The translations under genes were made by a program, and so were the position numbers. From contig NZ_JMIO01000037.1 in NCBI RefSeq assembly GCF_000691865.1, positions 1 to 62,021 of the forward strand: DNA of 62,021 bases, in the 5' to 3' direction. Positions within the stretch are counted from its first letter, which is position 1. Each line of letters starts with the position of its first letter. Shown one piece after another: positions 61,831-62,021 of this stretch. Origin of the DNA: Methanoculleus sp. MH98A (GTDB lineage Archaea; Halobacteriota; Methanomicrobia; Methanomicrobiales; Methanoculleaceae). The notes under the pieces were generated by a model. It did not search any database and was not told the DNA's origin. It was given only the letters and a program-made list of their open reading frames with translations.

Positions 61831-62021
61831 TCGCACCTCCGGTGCTCACGCTCACTGCGTTCGCGCCTCGCACCTTCGGTGCTCACGCTCACTGCGTTCG
61901 CGCCTCGCACCTTCGGTGCTCACGCTCACTGCGTTCGCGCCTCGCACCTTCGGTGCTCACGCTCACTGCGTTCGCGCCTCGCACCTATCGGTGCTCAAGC
62001 TCACTGCGCTCGCGCCTCGCA
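61831..62021. repeat. 37-bp tandem repeat array running off the window
   Basis: The unit starts tcgcaccttcggtgctcacg and continues ctcactgcgttcgcgcc, 37 bases. Copies start at 61831, 61868, 61905, 61942 and 61979, and a sixth begins at 62016. The first and fifth copies vary in the hairpin loop (tcc; tatc) or at single bases, while the gcacc/ggtgc stem is kept. There are no unique spacers, so this is a minisatellite and not a CRISPR array. Confidence 0.85.

Noticed and set aside
61831-62021. CRISPR array
   Set aside because: The 37-base period resembles a CRISPR repeat length, but copies are contiguous with no spacers and no cas genes are near.

Overview
The window is a GC-rich archaeal chromosome segment. 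The archaeal-type ribosomal and RNA polymerase cluster, archaeal mevalonate-branch genes, diphthamide and deoxyhypusine genes, TATA-type promoters, strong Shine-Dalgarno sites and gene-family content point to a hydrogenotrophic methanogen of the Methanomicrobiales. A Methanoculleus-like genome is the best guess. No methanogenesis gene lies in the window, so the assignment rests on family resemblance.

Layout. 1-2.5 kb holds a frameshifted gene, a six-TM protein and a gene-poor stretch with a nested palindromic element. 2.5-8.2 kb is a five-gene overlapping minus-strand operon of exported and membrane proteins, divergent from a membrane-anchored winged-helix regulator. 8.2-18 kb has single genes: GNAT acetyltransferase, Hsp20, a uracil-DNA-glycosylase-like protein, a DEAD-box helicase, a trehalose-synthase-like glycosyltransferase, an FkbM-type methyltransferase, FKBP and PolX. 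18-22.5 kb holds two small paralogues, an operon of wHTH-FHA protein, Ser/Thr kinase and K+ channel, and a SIMPL protein. 22.6-34.3 kb holds a metallo-beta-lactamase protein, DUF432-MscS, a broken histidine kinase, nusA-hisE, DUF151, UPF0104, dphB-DUF357 and feoAB with a DtxR-type regulator. 34.5-42.1 kb holds a second PolX-like gene with lost polymerase residues, coupled to a degenerate cis-prenyltransferase and convergent with a canonical one, then two radical SAM genes and an ArvA-OapB-OapC GTPase cluster. 42.3-46.2 kb is an operon of five proteins made almost only of CBS domains (18 in total). 47.1-61.6 kb holds deoxyhypusine synthase, tRNA-Ser, then rps13-rps4-rps11-rpoD-rpl18e-rpl13-rps9-rpoN-tRNA-Pro-rpoK-eno-rps2-MEMO-mvk-ipk-fni-rnj-idsA-gltX.

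How it fits together. The last cluster joins translation, transcription and isoprenoid precursor synthesis. idsA makes the allylic diphosphate primer that the cis-prenyltransferase pair at 36.7-38.1 kb could extend to a dolichol-type glycosyl carrier. Four non-coding islands (23.3-23.9, 27.3-27.9, 46.3-47.1 and 61.6-62.0 kb) carry a shared family of short hairpins and G/C-rich palindromes. The last one becomes a 37-bp tandem array running off the window edge. Four genes carry apparent single-base frameshifts (about 400, 26112, 43856 and 54237-54240), including the conserved MEMO gene, so either the assembly has indel errors or these are true lesions.
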